Part shown: one piece after another, positions 10,244 to 19,588 of the stretch | How positions within the stretch are numbered: position 1 is the first letter of the stretch | How the letters are laid out: each line of letters opens with the position of its first letter | NCBI GenBank assembly: GCA_004195045.1 | Contig: SGBC01000003.1 | Coordinates: 124,001 to 188,000 of the forward strand | Reading direction: 5' to 3' | DNA length: 64,000 nt | DNA from: Candidatus Acididesulfobacter guangdongensis | Lineage (GTDB): Bacteria; SZUA-79; Acidulodesulfobacterales; Acidulodesulfobacteraceae | Translations under genes and position numbers: made by a program | Notes under the pieces: model-generated | The model's database searches: none | Seen by the model: only the letters and a program-made list of their open reading frames with translations | What the model was told of the DNA's origin: nothing

Positions 10244-10474
10244 GTATTAAGGAAAAGATATCTTTTCTAAAATTATAGCTCATTGAATTGTTATATTTAA
10301 TTTTTTTATTTTGTAGCGCACCCATAGGCATTTTTATTGCCCTATAAATATAGTAATACCAATGGGTTGTTATAATTGCGGCAAAGTTGGGTTGAAATTT
10401 ATTTTGTTGAGATAAAAAATAAATTAATATATAATATAATAATATGTTGAGGTTTTTTTATTATTATATATATG

Positions 10475-10513
10475 TCTGTATATTATATAAATATTGTATA
10501 TATAATATACAGA
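10475..10513. promoter_or_regulatory. Perfect 15-bp hairpin upstream of ubiD
   Basis: TCTGTATATTATATA at 10475-10489 pairs perfectly with 10499-10513 across a 9-base loop, ending 47 bp before the ubiD start. It may be an operator or leader hairpin. No T-run follows, so it is not a typical terminator. The rest of the 317-bp gap (10244-10560) is AT-rich with no gene that I can see. Confidence 0.45.
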
Positions 10514-10560
10514 TAATCATACTAATTTATTATCAATGAAAATAATATCAAAAATTAAAA

Positions 10561-12006
10561 ATGGCTTATAGAGACCTGCACGATTTTGTTAATTTCCTTT
10601 CTCAAAATAACGATTTAAAAAAAATAGACGTTCAAGTTGACAGAATTTTAGAAATTCCGGAAATATCGGACAGGATAGTTAAACAGGAAGGACCGGCATT
10701 ATTATTTGAAAATGTTAAAGGATTTAAATTTCCTGTATTGATGAATATGTTCGGTTCTCACAAAAGAATCCTGCAAGCTTTTCAGGTTGAAAGTCTTGAT
10801 GACGTCGGAAAACGTGTTTCTGAAATTATTGACCCCGAAATACCGACAAACTTTTTTGAAAAGATTAAGTCTCTGTCGAAATTAAAAAAATTGGCTGATT
10901 ACATGCCAAAAATTGTAAAAACAGGCAAATGCAAGGATGTTATAATAAAAACGCCTCCGTTTCTTGATATACTGCCTGTTCTTAAAACATGGCCCAAAGA
11001 CGGCGGCCCTTTTATAACCCTGCCGCTGATTTTTACTAAAGACCCTGAATCCGGTTCCGTAAATGTCGGGATGTACAGGATGCAGGTTTATGACGATACG
11101 ACATGCGGAATGCACTGGCATATTCACAAAGACGGTGCCAGACATTTCAGAAAATATAAAGAGCTCGGAAAAAAGATTCCTGTTTCCGTAGTACTGGGGT
11201 CAGACCCTGCCGTTATTTATTCTGCTACAGCTCCGCTTCCTCCTGATATCGAAGAAATGATGTTTGCAGGTTTTTTACGGGAAGAAGCTGTAGAATTGGT
11301 AAAATGCGAAACCAATGACTTGTATGTTCCTGCTAATGCAGAATTTGTTATAGAAGGATATATAGACCCGGAAGAAGACTTAAAAATAGAAGGTCCTTTC
11401 GGCGACCATACAGGCTATTATTCATTAGAAGATTATTATCCTGTTTTTCATGTAACATTGATATCTCACAGAAAAGACGCAATTTATCCTGCTACTATAG
11501 TAGGAAAGCCTCCTATGGAAGACTGTTACATAGGTAAGGCAACAGAAAGATTCTTTTTGCCTGCTATTAAAAAAATATTTCCTGAAATTGTTGATATGAA
11601 TTTGCCTTTTGAAGGTATTTTTCATGACCTTGCTTTTATAAGCATCAAAAAAAGCTATCCAGGGCATGCAAAAAAAATAATGCACGGTATCTGGGGTCTG
11701 GGTCTTATGATGTTTACAAAAATTATAGTTATTCTTGATGAAGACGTTAATGTTCAGGATAAAGGCGAGGTAATATGGAGGCTCTGCAATAACATAGACC
11801 CGAAACGCGATGTTTCTTTTGTTGAAGGACCTATAGACGTTTTAGAACATGCTTCGGATATACCTAATTACGGTTCTAAAATGGGTATAGACGCCACAAA
11901 AAAATGGGCTACGGAGGGCTATAAAAGGAAATGGCCGGATGATATAGTTATGTCTGACGAAATTAAAAAATTAGTTGACGGCAGATGGAAAGAGTATGGC
12001 TTTTAA
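10561..12006 (+). CDS. ubiD: UbiD-family prenylated-FMN decarboxylase
   Basis: UbiD enzymes decarboxylate aromatic or unsaturated acids with prenylated FMN, made by UbiX. The 481-residue product matches the family along its length, with MYRMQVYDDTTCGMHWHIHKDGARH near 165-195, then IEGPFGDHTGYYS near 280. The gene leads a group with a UbiA prenyltransferase, UbiX and MqnE. In this context it is most likely the menaquinone-pathway decarboxylase (futalosine route, sometimes named MqnL) and not a ubiquinone enzyme. The substrate is inferred from neighbours. No ribosome binding site is clear before the ATG. Confidence 0.92.
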   Translation: MAYRDLHDFVNFLSQNNDLKKIDVQVDRILEIPEISDRIVKQEGPALLFENVKGFKFPVLMNMFGSHKRILQAFQVESLDDVGKRVSEIIDPEIPTNFFEKIKSLSKLKKLADYMPKIVKTGKCKDVIIKTPPFLDILPVLKTWPKDGGPFITLPLIFTKDPESGSVNVGMYRMQVYDDTTCGMHWHIHKDGARHFRKYKELGKKIPVSVVLGSDPAVIYSATAPLPPDIEEMMFAGFLREEAVELVKCETNDLYVPANAEFVIEGYIDPEEDLKIEGPFGDHTGYYSLEDYYPVFHVTLISHRKDAIYPATIVGKPPMEDCYIGKATERFFLPAIKKIFPEIVDMNLPFEGIFHDLAFISIKKSYPGHAKKIMHGIWGLGLMMFTKIIVILDEDVNVQDKGEVIWRLCNNIDPKRDVSFVEGPIDVLEHASDIPNYGSKMGIDATKKWATEGYKRKWPDDIVMSDEIKKLVDGRWKEYGF

Positions 12007-12027
12007 CCCACCGTTATTATGTTATAC

Positions 12028-12130
12028 CAATTATTAAATTTAAGTATGTTGTCGTGATTATTTTCAAAGAAATAAAGAATTTATTGTCAATATAGATATC
12101 AATTATTAAATTTAAGTATATTGCTATGAT
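12028..12130. repeat. 31-bp direct repeat between ubiD and ubiA-type gene, offset 72 bp
   Basis: Bases 12028-12058 and 12100-12130 match at 27 of 31 positions. The second copy contains the start codon of the prenyltransferase gene at 12126. Confidence 0.75.
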
Positions 12131-13019
12131 ATCAAAAAAAATTAAAAATACGTTAGAACTTGTAAAATTTTCGCATACGATATTTGTTCTTCCGTTTGCC
12201 TTGAGCGCTTTTCTGCTTGCTTTCTATATAAAATTCCCGACGGAGATAAATACATATTTCTTCTATTATAAAATATTGTGGGTTGTAATAGCTATGGCGT
12301 CTGCGAGAAGCGGAGCGATGGCTTTTAACCGCATTATAGACGCAAAAATAGATGCTCAGAATGACAGAACCAAGTCAAGAACGCTTCCTAAAGGCGAGCT
12401 TTCTATGCTATACAGCATAATTTTCGGATTAGTATCGTACGCAGTATTAATATTTTCCGCGCATGAGCTTAATTTTTTATGTTTTGCGCTATCGCCTTTT
12501 GTAATTGTGTTTATTACATTTTATTCATTCACGAAGAGATTTACTTTTTTTTCGCATTTTGTTCTCGGAGCAAGCATGGCGTTCGGTCCTATAGGCGCTT
12601 GGATTGCGGTAACAGGCAGTATAGACTACAAAATTATTGTACTTGGAACAGCGGTATTATTATGGGGAGCGGGTTTTGATATTTTATATGCAACTATGGA
12701 CTACGATTTCGATGTAGCGCACAATCTTTTTTCCGTTCCGGCTAAATTTGGAATAAAAAATGCCGTTATAATGTCAAGAATTCTTCACATTGCAACGATA
12801 GGTCTTCTTGTCTATATTTATTTTGTATTCAATTTAAACTATTTATATATTGCCGGATTATTTTTAATTGCCGGTTTTTTTATCTACGAACATTATTTAA
12901 TTTATAAGAGTTTAAAAAATATAGATATGGCATTTTTTAATATGAACGGCTATATTTCTTTAAGCTTTTTTTTATTTATAACCGTCAGTATTTTAAGCAG
13001 GATATTTTTAAAATTTTAA
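12126..13019 (+). CDS. mqnP: UbiA-type polyprenyltransferase (probable MqnP)
   Basis: The enzyme attaches the isoprenoid tail to the aromatic quinone precursor in the membrane. The 297-residue protein is hydrophobic with eight or nine membrane segments and both Asp-rich motifs: NRIIDAKIDAQNDRTKSR near 68-84 and YATMDYDFDVAHNLFSVP near 188-205, which bind the Mg-diphosphate of the prenyl donor. Position between UbiD and UbiX and before MqnE supports a role in futalosine-route menaquinone synthesis. UbiA in ubiquinone synthesis would be the alternative by sequence alone. Confidence 0.85.
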   Translation: MISKKIKNTLELVKFSHTIFVLPFALSAFLLAFYIKFPTEINTYFFYYKILWVVIAMASARSGAMAFNRIIDAKIDAQNDRTKSRTLPKGELSMLYSIIFGLVSYAVLIFSAHELNFLCFALSPFVIVFITFYSFTKRFTFFSHFVLGASMAFGPIGAWIAVTGSIDYKIIVLGTAVLLWGAGFDILYATMDYDFDVAHNLFSVPAKFGIKNAVIMSRILHIATIGLLVYIYFVFNLNYLYIAGLFLIAGFFIYEHYLIYKSLKNIDMAFFNMNGYISLSFFLFITVSILSRIFLKF

Positions 13020-13182
13020 TTAAGGATTTTGTCTTAATTGGAGAATTAGAGCTAAAGGCAAATACACTTTACAAAAAAACAAACACGGATATTCACGCTT
13101 CTTAGATTGAAGCAATTAATCGCAGCATAATTATAATATCTAATTACTATGCGGTATATTCAAATCTTTTTAAAATTAAAGA

Positions 13183-13884
13183 ATGAAACGTAAAGCATAT
13201 ATAGTTGCTATTACAGGCGCTTCAGGTTCTATATACGGCTTCAGACTTTTAGAGGAGCTGATAAAGTATGATTTTTATGTTTATTTAATTATTTCGAAGC
13301 CTGCTTTCAAAGTAATGAGAAATGAATTAAATATGTTTGAAGGTTTGTTTGAAGGTTTAGACACGGACAATGATTTTGCAGGTAAAACAGCCGGCGGGGG
13401 TTATCCGGCATATAGCAGAAACATAGTTTATGATGAAATCAAATCCAAATTTAATATAGATTGCAAAGACAAAGACAGCAACAGGAATAATTATGAATAT
13501 TTAGATGAAATGTTTATCGAAGCAAAAATATCCAGCGGTTCGGCGGCGGATGTTAAAGGAATGGCTGTTATTCCCTGTTCTATGGGGAGTTTATCAAGAA
13601 TTGCAAACGGAATTTCCGGAAATCTGATTGAAAGAGCTTCCGATGTTATGCTTAAAGAGCGTAAAAAGTTAATAATTTGTCCGAGAGAAACACCTTTAAA
13701 TGATATACATTTAAAGAATATGCTCTCTTTAAGCAGAGCTGGAGCCGTAATATTGCCTCCGACCCCGGCTTTTTATAATGGACCAGAAACTATTAGCGAT
13801 ATAATTAATTTCATAATCGGCAAGATTATGGATTCTTTCGGAATCGAAAATAATATATATAAAAGATGGAATCCGGATTATTGA
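13183..13884 (+). CDS. ubiX: Flavin prenyltransferase UbiX
   Basis: UbiX makes prenylated FMN for UbiD from FMN and dimethylallyl phosphate. The sequence starts with AITGASGSIYGFRLLEEL (flavin-binding fold), and later has VIPCSMGSLSRIANGISGNLIERASDVMLKE and the RETPLNDIHLKNM loop, all typical. At 233 residues it is about 40 longer than usual. The extra part lies at about residues 50-115, between the first strands and AAKI-like segment, and is Asp/Asn-rich (about 13330-13540). The paired UbiD lies two genes upstream. Confidence 0.93.
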   Translation: MKRKAYIVAITGASGSIYGFRLLEELIKYDFYVYLIISKPAFKVMRNELNMFEGLFEGLDTDNDFAGKTAGGGYPAYSRNIVYDEIKSKFNIDCKDKDSNRNNYEYLDEMFIEAKISSGSAADVKGMAVIPCSMGSLSRIANGISGNLIERASDVMLKERKKLIICPRETPLNDIHLKNMLSLSRAGAVILPPTPAFYNGPETISDIINFIIGKIMDSFGIENNIYKRWNPDY

Positions 13885-13956
13885 TAACTATTGATAAATA
13901 AAAATAACTGCTTATAAAATAATAAATATAAAACGGTAAATTGCAAAACGGTAAAA

Positions 13957-15030
13957 ATGACAAACTTTGAAATTATTAAAAATAAGGTTTATAATAATAT
14001 AAGATTGAGTGATGAGGACGGTTTATTTTTATTTTCTTCCAATGATATATTAACGCTCGGCGAGCTTGCCGCTTATAAAAATTTTCAAATAAACGGCGAC
14101 AATGTATATTATATCGTAAATATACATATTAATTATACTAATATTTGCGTCAATCAATGCGCTTTCTGCGCTTTTTACAGAAAAGAAAGTCAAAAAGATG
14201 CTTACGCTCTAAGTATAGATGAAATAATTAATTTTATAAAATCTCATGCAAAAGAAAATAATTTTAGAGAGATACATATAGTCGGCGGACTTCATCCGTC
14301 TTTGCCTTACGAATACTATCTTGAAATGATTTGTGCGATAAAAGAAAATTTTCCATATGCTAATATTCAAGCTTTTACGGCGGTTGAAATAGATTATATG
14401 TCAAAAATATCAGGCTTGTCCATTGAAAGAGTTCTTATTGATTTGAAAAACTGCGGATTAGGAAGTCTGCCGGGCGGAGGCGCAGAAATATTTAACGATA
14501 AATTAAGAAAAAAATTGTGTCCTCAGAAAATAAATGCCGAGCTCTGGACTAAGATTCATAAAACAGCGCATAATCTCGGAATACCGTCAAATGCGTCTAT
14601 GCTGTATGGAGTGAAAGAATCTTACGAAGATAGAATTAATCATATGAAAATCCTAAGAGATGCCCAGGATATTACCGGAGGATTTCAATCTTTTATTCCG
14701 TTCGCATTCCAGCCTAAAAATACTGCGATAAAAAATTCTCATAAAACCTCCGGTTATGACGATTTGAAAGTGATAGCCGTTTCTAGGCTTTACTTGGATA
14801 ATTTTAAACATGTAAAGACTTTTTTTGTTAATTTAGGTATAAATTTAGCTCAGGTTTCCTTGTCTTTTGGGGCAGACGATATTGACGGAACCCTTATAAA
14901 AGAAAATATATCTCATAGCGCAGGAGCCGATACAGAAGAAGGTTTAAGCGTTAAAAGACTAAAGAAAATTATTGAAGAAACCGGAAAAATTCCGATAGAA
15001 CGCGATACGTTTTACACCGAGTCAGTTTGA
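13957..15030 (+). CDS. mqnE: Aminodeoxyfutalosine synthase MqnE (radical SAM)
   Basis: MqnE joins SAM and the enolpyruvyl benzoate precursor in the futalosine route to menaquinone. The 357-residue protein has the radical-SAM cluster site CVNQCAFC at residues 64-71 (CX3CX2C), VGGLHPSLPYEYY and SLPGGGAEIF, followed by a conserved CPQK. The combination favours MqnE over the related MqnC. A 15-bp near-repeat (AAAACGGTAAA) lies just before the start. No other mqn gene is in the window, so mqnA, mqnB/D and mqnC must lie elsewhere. Confidence 0.9.
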   Translation: MTNFEIIKNKVYNNIRLSDEDGLFLFSSNDILTLGELAAYKNFQINGDNVYYIVNIHINYTNICVNQCAFCAFYRKESQKDAYALSIDEIINFIKSHAKENNFREIHIVGGLHPSLPYEYYLEMICAIKENFPYANIQAFTAVEIDYMSKISGLSIERVLIDLKNCGLGSLPGGGAEIFNDKLRKKLCPQKINAELWTKIHKTAHNLGIPSNASMLYGVKESYEDRINHMKILRDAQDITGGFQSFIPFAFQPKNTAIKNSHKTSGYDDLKVIAVSRLYLDNFKHVKTFFVNLGINLAQVSLSFGADDIDGTLIKENISHSAGADTEEGLSVKRLKKIIEETGKIPIERDTFYTESV

Positions 15031-15340
15031 GTAATATTATATACTTTTAACATTATATTTAAATATTTAAGAACGCTATACATTTTATGCTGCGGCAAGT
15101 TTGCGGCTGCATTGTCTGGCTGTTTTATGCGGGAGATCTGTTATGTCTGTCCGGCAACATAATACAGTTAATATATCAAGGTGCGGTGTGCTTGTGTTTG
15201 TTGTATAATTACAGTGAATTCTTTTGGATTTATTAGATATTATCATATTAAATAAAATTATGCTTATAAATTTTAATTAATTTAATTAATATAATATAAG
15301 ATTATTTGTGTAATTAATTTAATAACTTAGGAGGTGTGTC
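15031..15340. other. 310-bp gap before the CarD gene
   Basis: Mostly AT-rich. A short less AT-rich island at about 15090-15175 stands out. It contains a 49-codon open frame (15087-15236) without a ribosome binding site, which I do not call. The end of the gap holds the AGGAGG of the CarD gene. Confidence 0.5.
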
Positions 15341-15832
15341 ATGTTTAAAACAAATGAATTTATTTTTTATCCGGGCTATGGAGTCGGGATTGTGAAGGAA
15401 ACTACCGTGCAAAAAGTAGGGTCGGTTGAAATTGCTTTTTACAATATTGTTGTAATTGAGAACAATATGAAAATTATGGTTCCTGTGAAAAATTCAGACG
15501 AGGTCGGTTTACGGCAGCTGATAAGCGCTGAAGATATTCAAAAAGTATTTGATGTTCTTGAATGCAAGGAAGATAAACATTCTTTTTGCAAAAAAGAATC
15601 ATGGAACAAAAGGTATAACGGATATAATTTGAAATTGTGCTCTGCATGCCTCTTTGAAGTGGCGGAGGTATTGAGAGACCTTTATATATTAAAGGCTGAA
15701 AAAGACCTTTCCTTTGCTGAGAAGAAAATGTTTGAAAAAGCAAAGCATTTGATTGTCACAGAAATATCTACGGTTACGCAAAGACCTTTTAGCTATGTTG
15801 AGGATCAGATAAGAAGAATTTTCATACAATAA
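15341..15832 (+). CDS. CarD/CdnL-type RNA polymerase-binding regulator
   Basis: The 163-residue protein begins with the CarD/TRCF RNA-polymerase-interaction fold (FYPGYGVGIVKETTVQKVG, then FYNIVVIENNMKIMVPV) and ends with a helical domain (about 100-163, ending RPFSYVEDQIRRIF). CarD/CdnL proteins bind the polymerase beta subunit and stabilise open promoter complexes, often at growth and rRNA genes. The site between the halves holds four Cys/His-like positions (C near 86, 99, 118, 121), which is unusual for CarD and might bind a metal. AGGAGG with good spacing supports the start. Confidence 0.85.
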   Translation: MFKTNEFIFYPGYGVGIVKETTVQKVGSVEIAFYNIVVIENNMKIMVPVKNSDEVGLRQLISAEDIQKVFDVLECKEDKHSFCKKESWNKRYNGYNLKLCSACLFEVAEVLRDLYILKAEKDLSFAEKKMFEKAKHLIVTEISTVTQRPFSYVEDQIRRIFIQ

Positions 15833-16009
15833 TCTATTTAAAATTTATACAATAAATTATACAATAAATTATATGATGAGCTATACTAAAAGTCTGTTGT
15901 AATTTAGTTGAATTTGTTGAGCTTTATTTAAATCTAATTAATAAAATATGTATATTTTTTATAATCACATTGCAAGTATAATTCTAATCTACTAATCAGG
16001 CTCATAAAA

Positions 16010-17086
16010 TTGCAGTTAAATAATATAAATATATCAAAAAAAAAACCTATTTTTTTCGTCAGGCTGCTTCTTATTTTAGTATCTTCTGTTTTAGGTTTTT
16101 TGATAGGCAAAGAATATTGGCATAATGATTTTTTAGCATATGTAGGGCTTTTATTCGGATTTATTACCGGATTTATAGTTGTTACCCTCGAAAAAAGTAT
16201 GGAAAATATTTCCACGCGCAAAATATTGAGCGGAGGCATTGGACTATTCATTTCGCTTTACGTAGTCAATTATTTAACTTATAAATTATTTAAAACTTTT
16301 TTTACAAGCGGCATTTTAGGATACGCATCATACGCATTTATTAATTTTGTAGCAGGATATATAGGGTTAATTATTGGGCTAAGGGCAAGCGAAGAGGTTG
16401 CGGCTTCGGTTGCAAAATCATATATTTCAGATTCTTTTGGCGGCTTTTCAAGAAGAGAATTAAATTCAAACCTTTCATGCGGTATAAAAATAATAGATAC
16501 CAGCTCTCTAATTGACGGGCGCATATTAGATGTTGCAAAGACAAAATTTATAGAAGGCAAATTTGTCATTCCGACATTCGTTCTGCACGAACTTCAGCAT
16601 ATAGCAGATTCCCAGGACCCTCTGAAAAGAGTCAAAGGAAGGAGAGGGCTTGATATGCTGAATGAAATGAGGGAAGATAAAAATATTAACATAGAATTTA
16701 TAGATAAAGATTATCCAAAAATTAGAGAAGTAGATGCAAAATTAACGGCTCTTGCAAAAGAAATGAATGCCAAAATTATTACAAATGATTTTAATTTAAA
16801 TAAAGTGGCGCAAGTTCAGAATATTCAGGTGCTGAACATCAATGACCTTGCGAAATCGTTGCGTCCGATTCTCCTTCCTGGCGAGACCATGAACATCCTG
16901 ATAGCAAAAGAAGGAAGAGAAAAAAATCAGGGAATCGGTTATATGGATGACGGAACAATGATAGTCGTTGAAGACGCTATGCGATTAGTCGGCACGGAGC
17001 TTGAGGTTGCGGTAACAAGCATACTTCAGACATCAAGCGGCAGAATGATATTTGCCAGAATAAACCATGAGAGGGAAAGGGTTTAG
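16010..17086 (+). CDS. Membrane-anchored PIN-TRAM protein (YacL-like)
   Basis: The 358-residue protein has four predicted membrane segments in the first 130 residues, then a PIN nuclease domain (IIDTSSLIDGRILDVAKT near 163, later DAKLTALAKEMNAKIITND with conserved acids) and a C-terminal TRAM domain (GETMNILIAKEGREKNQGIGYMDDGTMIVVE). This is the architecture of Bacillus YacL. The conserved acids suggest an active RNase, with TRAM for RNA binding; the cellular target is unknown. The proposed start is TTG with only a weak upstream site, so it could begin slightly later. Confidence 0.88.
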   Translation: MQLNNINISKKKPIFFVRLLLILVSSVLGFLIGKEYWHNDFLAYVGLLFGFITGFIVVTLEKSMENISTRKILSGGIGLFISLYVVNYLTYKLFKTFFTSGILGYASYAFINFVAGYIGLIIGLRASEEVAASVAKSYISDSFGGFSRRELNSNLSCGIKIIDTSSLIDGRILDVAKTKFIEGKFVIPTFVLHELQHIADSQDPLKRVKGRRGLDMLNEMREDKNINIEFIDKDYPKIREVDAKLTALAKEMNAKIITNDFNLNKVAQVQNIQVLNINDLAKSLRPILLPGETMNILIAKEGREKNQGIGYMDDGTMIVVEDAMRLVGTELEVAVTSILQTSSGRMIFARINHERERV

Positions 17087-17178
17087 GTGAATAATAATAT
17101 TATAGAAGCAATAAGCATAAAGTAAAAAATATTTTTAGCAATTTGAGAGGTAAAAGGTTTAGATGAATAATAATATTA
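17080..17178. repeat. 23-bp direct repeat spanning PIN-TRAM stop and gltX start, offset 76 bp
   Basis: GGTTTAGGTGAATAATAATA at 17080, covering the stop codon of the upstream gene, recurs with one change at 17156, covering the gltX start codon (17163). Identity is 22 of 23. Confidence 0.75.
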
Positions 17179-18773
17179 GAGTGCGGTTTGCGCCGAGTCC
17201 TACAGGACACTTGCATATAGGCGGTTTAAGAACGGCTCTTTTTAATTATTTGTTTGCTAAAAAAAATAGCGGTAAACTCATTTTAAGAATAGATGATACC
17301 GATATTGCAAGGAGCAAACAAGAATATGAAGACTCAATAATAAGCGATATAAAATGGTTTGATATAAAATATGATGAATTTTACAGGCAATCGGAAAGAA
17401 AAGATATATACGAAAAATACTTAAAAATCCTTGAAGAAAAGGATTATGTATATGAATGTTTCTGTACGGAAGAAGAACTTCTAAGGTCAAAGGAACTGTC
17501 TATCAGCCTTAAAAAGCCTTATATCTATAACGGCAGGTGTCTTCATCTTAGCGGCGCTGAAAAAGAAAATCTGAGAAAAAAGCTGGCAGATGCGGGATTA
17601 GTACCGTCAATAAGATTAAATATGCTGAAATTAGGTTGCGAGCAGGTAGAATTTGACGATATGGTTCACGGAAAAGTTGTTTTCAATGTTAAGCTTCTAG
17701 GTGATTTTGTTCTAAAAACTTCCGATAACAGATTTACATATAATTTTGCTTCAATAGTAGATGATATTGATTTAGACATAACGCATATAATCAGGGGAGA
17801 GGACCATATTTCCAATACGCCGAGGCAGATATTGCTGTGCAAGGCATTGGGCATCGGCAGCCCGATGTTTGCCCATATTTCTCTTTTATACGGAAAAGAC
17901 GGCAAATTAATGTCAAAAAGAGATTTTAACGCTAACTTAGAACATTATAAAAAGGAAGGTTATTTACCGCAGGCAGTTCTTAACTACCTTGCTATAACAG
18001 GCAATACTTTCATTGTAAACGACGAGTGTTTCTCTGACGAGATTTTTACTTCTTTTGATGAAATGGCTCATTATTTCGATATTAAAAGGACTAAAAGTTC
18101 AGGAGCTATATTCAGTGAAGAAAAATTAAAATTTGTGAATGAGAAATGGCTGCAGCAGCTGAATACAGACGATTTAATTTATGCAATTAAAGAAAAATTT
18201 ATACTTACGGAGTATATAAATTTATCCGATATAAACAGCATAAATATCAGCGACAGCATTAATAGCGCAGACACCGGTATAGAAAATAACGATACAGATT
18301 TAGAAAACAATGAGGCTGATTTAAAGATAAAAAATAACAATACAAATATAAGAAATAGAAGCATTGAGATTTTTGACGTTATAAATTATGCGGAAAAAGA
18401 ATACGGAAAAGAACGATTACGATGTATTATAGATTTTCTGAAAAATGAATATAAAACAGTAAAAGAAATAATTTTAGAACTTGATAATGTTTTTTTATAT
18501 AAAGGAAAATATAGTTATTTAGATGAAGAAATAGCGGAGCTGCTGTTTGAAAACCTTAGAGGAACGGTCGGAAATAACCCAGAAATATCAGATTTTAACG
18601 AGGTTTTAATTAAAAATACAATACAGAAAATATCAAAAGAAAACAAAAAAAATATAAAAGATATTTACGAAAATTTAAGAATGGCTTTGACCGGAAAAAC
18701 TAACGGACCATCTATACTTAAAATTGCAGTTTTACTCGGCAAAGAACGCGTTTTATCAAAATTAATGATATAG
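17163..18773 (+). CDS. gltX: Glutamyl-tRNA synthetase
   Basis: GltX charges tRNA-Glu (and tRNA-Gln in organisms with GatCAB). Class I signatures are clear: PSPTGHLHIGGLRTALFNYLFAKK at the start, and LMSKRD (KMSKS-like) near residue 250. The 536-residue length is above the usual 470-490 because of an Asn/Asp-rich insertion at about residues 351-400 (bases 18215-18362) in the anticodon-binding half. The insertion is not part of the normal fold and probably loops out. The gene runs toward ispF. Confidence 0.95.
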   Translation: MNNNIRVRFAPSPTGHLHIGGLRTALFNYLFAKKNSGKLILRIDDTDIARSKQEYEDSIISDIKWFDIKYDEFYRQSERKDIYEKYLKILEEKDYVYECFCTEEELLRSKELSISLKKPYIYNGRCLHLSGAEKENLRKKLADAGLVPSIRLNMLKLGCEQVEFDDMVHGKVVFNVKLLGDFVLKTSDNRFTYNFASIVDDIDLDITHIIRGEDHISNTPRQILLCKALGIGSPMFAHISLLYGKDGKLMSKRDFNANLEHYKKEGYLPQAVLNYLAITGNTFIVNDECFSDEIFTSFDEMAHYFDIKRTKSSGAIFSEEKLKFVNEKWLQQLNTDDLIYAIKEKFILTEYINLSDINSINISDSINSADTGIENNDTDLENNEADLKIKNNNTNIRNRSIEIFDVINYAEKEYGKERLRCIIDFLKNEYKTVKEIILELDNVFLYKGKYSYLDEEIAELLFENLRGTVGNNPEISDFNEVLIKNTIQKISKENKKNIKDIYENLRMALTGKTNGPSILKIAVLLGKERVLSKLMI

Positions 18774-18905
18774 TTTAGTGAGCGGTGTTTTATTATAATA
18801 TGCTGAACTTTATAAAATAATATCCGCGTTCTATTTTTAAATATTCTTTAATACATTGGTTTAAGTTTAAAAATTGGGATATTGTCTAAAATTTATATTC
18901 TTGAT

Positions 18906-19490
18906 TCAAATTATTTTATTGTTATTTATTAAGCAGACGGAAAAACATTCAATTGCTTCGCCTCTGCCGACGCTGTCCATGCCTTCCTTAGTTTTCCCTT
19001 TTATATTGATGCATGATTGCTGTATATTTAATGCCTCCGAAATTGCGAGGATCATTTTATCTTTATAGACTTTTATTTTCGGCGTCTGCGTTATTACTGT
19101 AATATCGATGTTAATTATACAGTATCCTTTATTTTGGATCATTTTATGTGCTTCCTGCAGCATAAAAACGCTGCTTATATTTTTTGTTGATTCAATATTG
19201 TCGGGAAATAAAGTGCCTATATCGTCTAAACCGGCTGCCCCGAGCAAAGCATCGGTCAGCGAGTGTAAAATCACGTCTCCGTCGGAATGCGCAACGGTAC
19301 CGCAATGATTTTCTATTAAAATTCCTCCTAAATAAAGCGGCTTAGAATTATTCTTTTGTTTAATTTTAAGGAATAATTTATTGTTTTTATCAAAACCGAT
19401 ATCTATAACATCCTTATTAATGTGTTTATTTTTAGGCGTCAGATCAAACTTATGGATATCATAGCCATGACCAATTTTTAAAGTCGTCAT
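18906..19490 (-). CDS. ispF: 2-C-methyl-D-erythritol 2,4-cyclodiphosphate synthase
   Basis: IspF closes the cyclodiphosphate ring in the MEP isoprenoid route. Seen motifs are GHGYDIH at residues 7-13 (zinc ligands Asp11 and His13), AHSDGDVILHSLTDALLGA, DIGTLFPD and KTKEGMDSVGRGEAI. The family is about 158 residues; this protein has 194. The extra residues are a Lys/Asn-rich insertion between the first zinc motif and LGGILI (about 15-50). It lies 98 bp downstream of ispD on the same strand and is convergent with gltX. Confidence 0.95.
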   Translation of the reverse strand: MTTLKIGHGYDIHKFDLTPKNKHINKDVIDIGFDKNNKLFLKIKQKNNSKPLYLGGILIENHCGTVAHSDGDVILHSLTDALLGAAGLDDIGTLFPDNIESTKNISSVFMLQEAHKMIQNKGYCIINIDITVITQTPKIKVYKDKMILAISEALNIQQSCINIKGKTKEGMDSVGRGEAIECFSVCLINNNKII

Positions 19491-19588
19491 ATTATATTAA
19501 TTTATTATTTATAATTTTTTATTATAATTTACATATTTATAATGTGTAGCATTTAATTTATCATTTATCATTTATTATTTACCACCTG

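Noticed and set aside
8050-10560. Possible selC (tRNA-Sec) near selB
   Set aside because: I found no 90-base cloverleaf with a long variable arm in the gaps on either side of selB; the one strong hairpin is a terminator.
15087-15236. 49-codon open frame in the gap before the CarD gene
   Set aside because: No ribosome binding site and no recognisable family; the somewhat higher GC alone is not enough.
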